Assembly (NCBI GenBank): GCA_902786285.1
Contig: CADABX010000011.1
Coordinates: 1-51,831 of the forward strand
Length of the DNA: 51,831 nt
Reading direction: 5' to 3'
From: Oscillospiraceae bacterium
Lineage (GTDB): Bacteria; Bacillota; Clostridia; Oscillospirales; Acutalibacteraceae
This document shows, piece after piece, positions 49,861-51,831 of the stretch (the stretch's first letter is position 1; every line of letters begins with the position of its first letter). The position numbers and the translations under genes are program-made. A model generated the notes under the pieces. The model did no database searches and had not been told where the DNA came from. It saw nothing but the letters and a program-made list of their open reading frames with translations.

Positions 49861-49911
49861 TCACTATCCACTATGCACTGTGCACTATGCACTGCGCGCC
49901 GCGCGGCGCGC
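49861..49911. repeat. GCACTAT-type heptad array plus 18-bp GC palindrome
   Basis: Five seamless heptads TCACTAT, CCACTAT, GCACTGT, GCACTAT, GCACTGC (49861-49895) run into the perfect palindrome GCGCGCCGCGCGGCGCGC (49894-49911), which ends three bases before the stop codon of the DUF5640-type gene on the minus strand. The palindrome could form a hairpin at the end of that gene's transcript, without a T tract. Confidence 0.78.
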
Positions 49912-49913
49912 GC

Positions 49914-51065
49914 TCACCGCATATACGTCGAAATCTTGCCGTTCTCCACGTTGGTCAGAACAAGCGAATTGTCCTCCACCGAAAACGTATACACGTCCGT
50001 CACGGCTTTGCCGAACACGGAGTAGCGGATGGTCAGCCTGTCGCCGTCCACACTGTATGTGCCGGAGTAGGTGCCGTTGATGGGCATATTGATCACGGGC
50101 ACGGTGAAGTTCACGAGCGTCAGATCGACAATACCGCCCTCTTTAAACGTAAAGCCGTTGGTACCGGTGGAATCCTGCCATTTGCCCAGCAGATCGTCGG
50201 CCGTGGCGTAGGACTGGCTGCCGGTGCCGGCACGCACAAACAGGGTGGTCTCGTTGTTTTTGTCGGTCAGCGACAGCGAATTGCGCGAGACGGAGAACGT
50301 GTATTCCAGCGTGACTTTGTCTCCGTCGAGCATAAACTGGATCGTGACGAAGTTGCCCTGCGTCATATACAGGCCGGTATACGAGCCGCTGAGCTCCTTG
50401 CGGGAGATGCTCTTGTCCTTGTAGCCGACGAAGGTGATATTCACCGTGGCGTCTTCGTTGAAGATATAGCGCACGCTCGCGTCGCCGTTGACCCAGGTGC
50501 CGGTCAGATCGTCGTCGGCCTTGGCCGGAACGGTGGAAAACTCGGCGTTGGCGGCGGCGTGGCGATAGGTGCTCACTTCGCCGTCCTCGAGATCCTTGAG
50601 GCTCAGCTCACTGCCGCTGACGGACGCGAAAAAGCGCTTGGTGATCGTTTTCGTGTAGATGGAATATTTCGTTGTCAGTTCGTTCCCGTTGAGGCTGTAG
50701 GTGCCGGTTGCGGTGCCGTTGATCGGCAGATTGATAAACGGGATCGTCAGATTGACATAGGTGACCGCGCAGGTGCCGTCGTTGAAAAACTCATAGCCGC
50801 TCATATTGGCGGAGTCCATCCATTTGCCGAGGATGGCAAGGCCGAGATCGGCGGGGACGGTGGCGGAATCGGACACCGCGGGGTTGGTGATCGTCGGCTG
50901 CGTGGCCGTGGTGTCGAGGTCAAAATAGGTCGTGTTCGTCGGATCGGAAAGCGTTGGTTCCGGTTCCGACGGCTTTTTGTTGCGGGACGCGATGACAACG
51001 ATCAGAATGCACACAACGAGAGTGGCCGCGACCGCGCCGATGAGGATCTTTGTGCTTTTCTTCAT
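49914..51065 (-). CDS. Membrane-anchored protein with three lipocalin-like (DUF5640-type) repeats
   Basis: The 383-aa protein has a KK-rich start, one transmembrane helix (about 7-25), a Thr/Pro/Ser linker, then three beta-rich repeats of ~90 residues (from about residues 78, 184 and 286). Repeats 1 and 3 share LGKWxDS, VNxTxPxIN, PINGTxxGTYS and an xEDGEVSTY/xENGKISTY end; repeat 2 is more diverged. This is the DUF5640/lipocalin-like pattern of exported Clostridial proteins, function unknown. AAGGAGG lies 10 bases before the ATG at 51065. The linker resembles that of the VanY-type protein nearby, suggesting similar surface display. Confidence 0.8.
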   Translation of the reverse strand: MKKSTKILIGAVAATLVVCILIVVIASRNKKPSEPEPTLSDPTNTTYFDLDTTATQPTITNPAVSDSATVPADLGLAILGKWMDSANMSGYEFFNDGTCAVTYVNLTIPFINLPINGTATGTYSLNGNELTTKYSIYTKTITKRFFASVSGSELSLKDLEDGEVSTYRHAAANAEFSTVPAKADDDLTGTWVNGDASVRYIFNEDATVNITFVGYKDKSISRKELSGSYTGLYMTQGNFVTIQFMLDGDKVTLEYTFSVSRNSLSLTDKNNETTLFVRAGTGSQSYATADDLLGKWQDSTGTNGFTFKEGGIVDLTLVNFTVPVINMPINGTYSGTYSVDGDRLTIRYSVFGKAVTDVYTFSVEDNSLVLTNVENGKISTYMR

Positions 51066-51119
51066 TTGGAAAAAGCCTCCTTGCTTTTGCATACCGGCTG
51101 CCGTAGGCAGCGAGGCGGA

Positions 51120-51240
51120 TTATTCGGACACCGGTTCGCTCGCGTTGTCGGTCGCGGGGGCGGTGTCGGATTCGACGACGCGGGTCATCGTGTAGGAAAG
51201 GCCGGTTTCGTGATTCAGGCGCAGGATGTCGCCGTCCACG
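51120..51240 (-). pseudogene. 3' end of a truncated host-like gene (unrecognised)
   Basis: Read on the minus strand the last ~40 codons encode VDGDILRLNHETGLSYTMTR, then an acidic Ser/Ala/Pro/Thr-rich tail, with CTG, CGC and ACC codons like the surrounding genes. Upstream, near 51229-51245, this frame enters sequence that is better explained as recombinase coding on the other strand. The gene has therefore lost its 5' part at that junction. I do not recognise the product. The exact break is uncertain by about 20 bp. Confidence 0.5.
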
Positions 51241-51480
51241 GGGAGGCACATGTACGGCAGGTATATGAGGTCGCACCCAGAGCTGCCGCAGGTGACGCTC
51301 GAGAACATGAGGCACTCGTTCGCGACGGCGTGCCTCCATGCAGGGATGAACGTGGAGGACGTGTCCAAGATGCTCGGTCACTCCGACATCAACACGACGT
51401 TCAGGCGCTACGTGAAGCCCGACTTGGAGGACATGCGGGTCGCGTTCCGAAAGATTCCTTGGTCACATGAGGACGAATAA
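51226..51480 (+). pseudogene. C-terminal fragment of a tyrosine recombinase/phage-type integrase
   Basis: The 84-residue frame holds the end of an integrase catalytic domain: MRHSFAT with the HxxR-type block (His-Ser in place of the more common HT), LGHSDINTTFRRYV with the third histidine and nucleophile tyrosine. The first catalytic arginine, the core-binding and arm-binding domains are missing, so it cannot be active as seen. Arginines are largely AGG (GGG AGG, GGC AGG, ATG AGG), unlike the CGC/CGT of the host genes, which indicates a different source. No ribosome binding site precedes ATG 51226; the true protein was longer. Confidence 0.75.
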
Positions 51481-51613
51481 CCGCAGGTCACAGGCTTAAG
51501 GACTGACCTTCGATTCTCCGCGCCTCCACCATCAAAAACGCGCATTCACCTGCGCTTTCGCCGATTTTCCATGTGACCGAGACGGCTATTCTGGTCACGT
51601 AACGGTCACATGG
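51461..51613. repeat. Cluster of GGTCAC repeats flanking a candidate att core
   Basis: GGTCACATG (51461), GGTCACAGG (51486), GGTCACGT (51593) and GGTCACATGG (51604) on the + strand, and CATGTGACC (51570-51578) in reverse. CCATGTGACCG (51569-51579) and CGGTCACATGG (51603-51613) are a perfect 11-bp inverted pair. Short repeats on both sides of a core next to an integrase gene look like recombinase arm sites; this is inference. Confidence 0.55.
51509..51531 (+). other. Candidate attachment-site core: 23-bp tRNA-Ala/tmRNA 3'-end identity
   Basis: The segment starts with a T-loop (TTCGATT), followed by five bases for the 3' T-stem (CTCCG), seven for the 3' acceptor strand (CGCCTCC), discriminator A and CCA. 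The C-C-U order below A73 is typical of tRNA-Ala and tmRNA. The upstream bases (CTGACC) do not pair with the T-stem strand, so there is no intact RNA gene. Such 3'-end copies are the usual crossover cores of tyrosine-recombinase elements, and the recombinase fragment ends 28 bp upstream. Confidence 0.6.
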
Positions 51614-51637
51614 GTCGGGCGATTCTAAGCCGATTTA

Positions 51638-51692
51638 AGACCCCGATTTCTAGCGCATGAATAAGTTATCGTGCGAAGGTCTAACGGGGTCT
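51638..51692. repeat. Inverted repeat AGACCCCG/CGGGGTCT with 39-bp loop
   Basis: AGACCCCG (51638-51645) and CGGGGTCT (51685-51692) are exact reverse complements. No T tract on the + strand; it may be a protein-binding or stem structure of the mobile fragment. Nothing else recognised between 51614 and 51717. Confidence 0.4.
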
Positions 51693-51717
51693 CATACGGC
51701 GTTCTGTGGCTTCGTGA

Positions 51718-51831
51718 TTACCATATCACGCGCAGCCTGCCCTCGATGTCGTTGGAGTTGACGTATTCGAGCTCCAGACATTGAGGGGCGCTCGTGGCTG
51801 CGGGCTTGTAGAGGGCCGCGGCGGCATAACC
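51718..51831 (-). CDS. 3' end of an unrecognised gene entering from the window edge
   Basis: On the minus strand the frame is open from the window edge to a TAA at 51720-51718 and encodes 37 residues ending ECOLOGICALLY plain but protein-like: LYKPAATSAP, LELEYVNSNDIEGRLRVIW. AAG, GAG, AGC and AGG codons resemble the recombinase fragment rather than the host genes. I cannot assign a function; being short and partial, it may be chance. Confidence 0.35.
   Translation of the reverse strand, partial: GYAAAALYKPAATSAPQCLELEYVNSNDIEGRLRVIW

Noticed and set aside
44640-49911. A CRISPR array
   Set aside because: The repeats are 7 bp and contiguous, with no unique spacers of constant length and no cas genes nearby.
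42962-51065. A defence or secretion system formed by the exported proteins of the last 8 kb
   Set aside because: The genes are on both strands, in separate transcripts, and of unrelated families; no nuclease-ATPase or secretion ATPase core is present.
49887-51470. A 527-codon plus-strand frame over the DUF5640-type gene, reaching into the recombinase region
   Set aside because: It is antisense to a well supported gene and is not in the frame of the integrase fragment.
51509-51531. A tRNA-Ala or tmRNA gene
   Set aside because: Only the T-loop to CCA part is present; there is no matching 5' T-stem, anticodon arm or 5' acceptor strand upstream.

Overview
The window reads as a conserved chromosomal backbone of an uncultured member of the Clostridia, most likely Oscillospirales/Ruminococcaceae. 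The base composition is moderately GC-rich and the promoters are SigA-type. Gram-positive cell-division genes (sepF, divIVA) and the order rnc - radical SAM - smc - ftsY support this, as do the order nadD - yqeK - rsfS, a split transketolase, and domains common in that group (DUF4358, DUF4830, DUF5640). This taxonomic call is inference from gene content; no rRNA or tRNA gene was seen.

Layout. 1-1414: 3' end of mutL, then miaA. 1411-7611: a tightly packed division and envelope cluster (HlyD-like adaptor, yggS, sepF, divIVA, lspA, rluD-type pseudouridine synthase, HAD phosphatase). 7647-9436: transketolase as two subunit genes, closed by a terminator. 9631-13806: a divergent extra type IIA topoisomerase pair, whose A subunit carries an apparent N-terminal frameshifting deletion. 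13947-17934: a secreted lipase, a 68-residue small protein with its own promoter and terminator, a stand-alone GMP synthetase subunit, an SGNH hydrolase and tcdA. 17963-19276: infC-rpmI-rplT behind a structured leader. 19351-26509: rRNA/tRNA methylation, dprA, topA, trmFO, rnc and a radical SAM protein. 26521-36025: smc, ftsY, rdgB, yhbY, nadD, yqeK, rsfS, leuS, mostly translationally coupled. 36169-42807: rpsU, an M24 peptidase, hflX, a divergent DUF4830 gene, a cytoplasmic alpha-amylase, prmA and a histidine phosphatase.

From about 42.9 kb the character changes. The genes encode exported or membrane proteins and small accessory enzymes: transglutaminase-like protein, DUF4358 lipoprotein, DEDDh exonuclease, DUF1508 protein, VanY-type carboxypeptidase, M28 peptidase, Dabb protein, prolyl-tRNA editing domain and DUF5640 repeat protein. 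The intergenic gaps hold arrays of 7-bp tandem repeats, often in facing inverted pairs. One pair forms a 330-bp MITE-like unit with perfect 36-bp terminal inverted repeats. A 76-bp three-hairpin element also lies here.

The last 0.6 kb is a foreign-looking fragment. It holds the C-terminal part of a tyrosine recombinase with different codon use, then a 23-bp copy of a tRNA-Ala/tmRNA 3' end (candidate att core) flanked on both sides by GGTCAC repeats. It joins abruptly to the 3' end of a truncated host-like gene. Most genes are ordinary housekeeping. The points most worth a second look are the broken topoisomerase A gene, the heptad-repeat elements, the att/integrase junction and the small protein gene.
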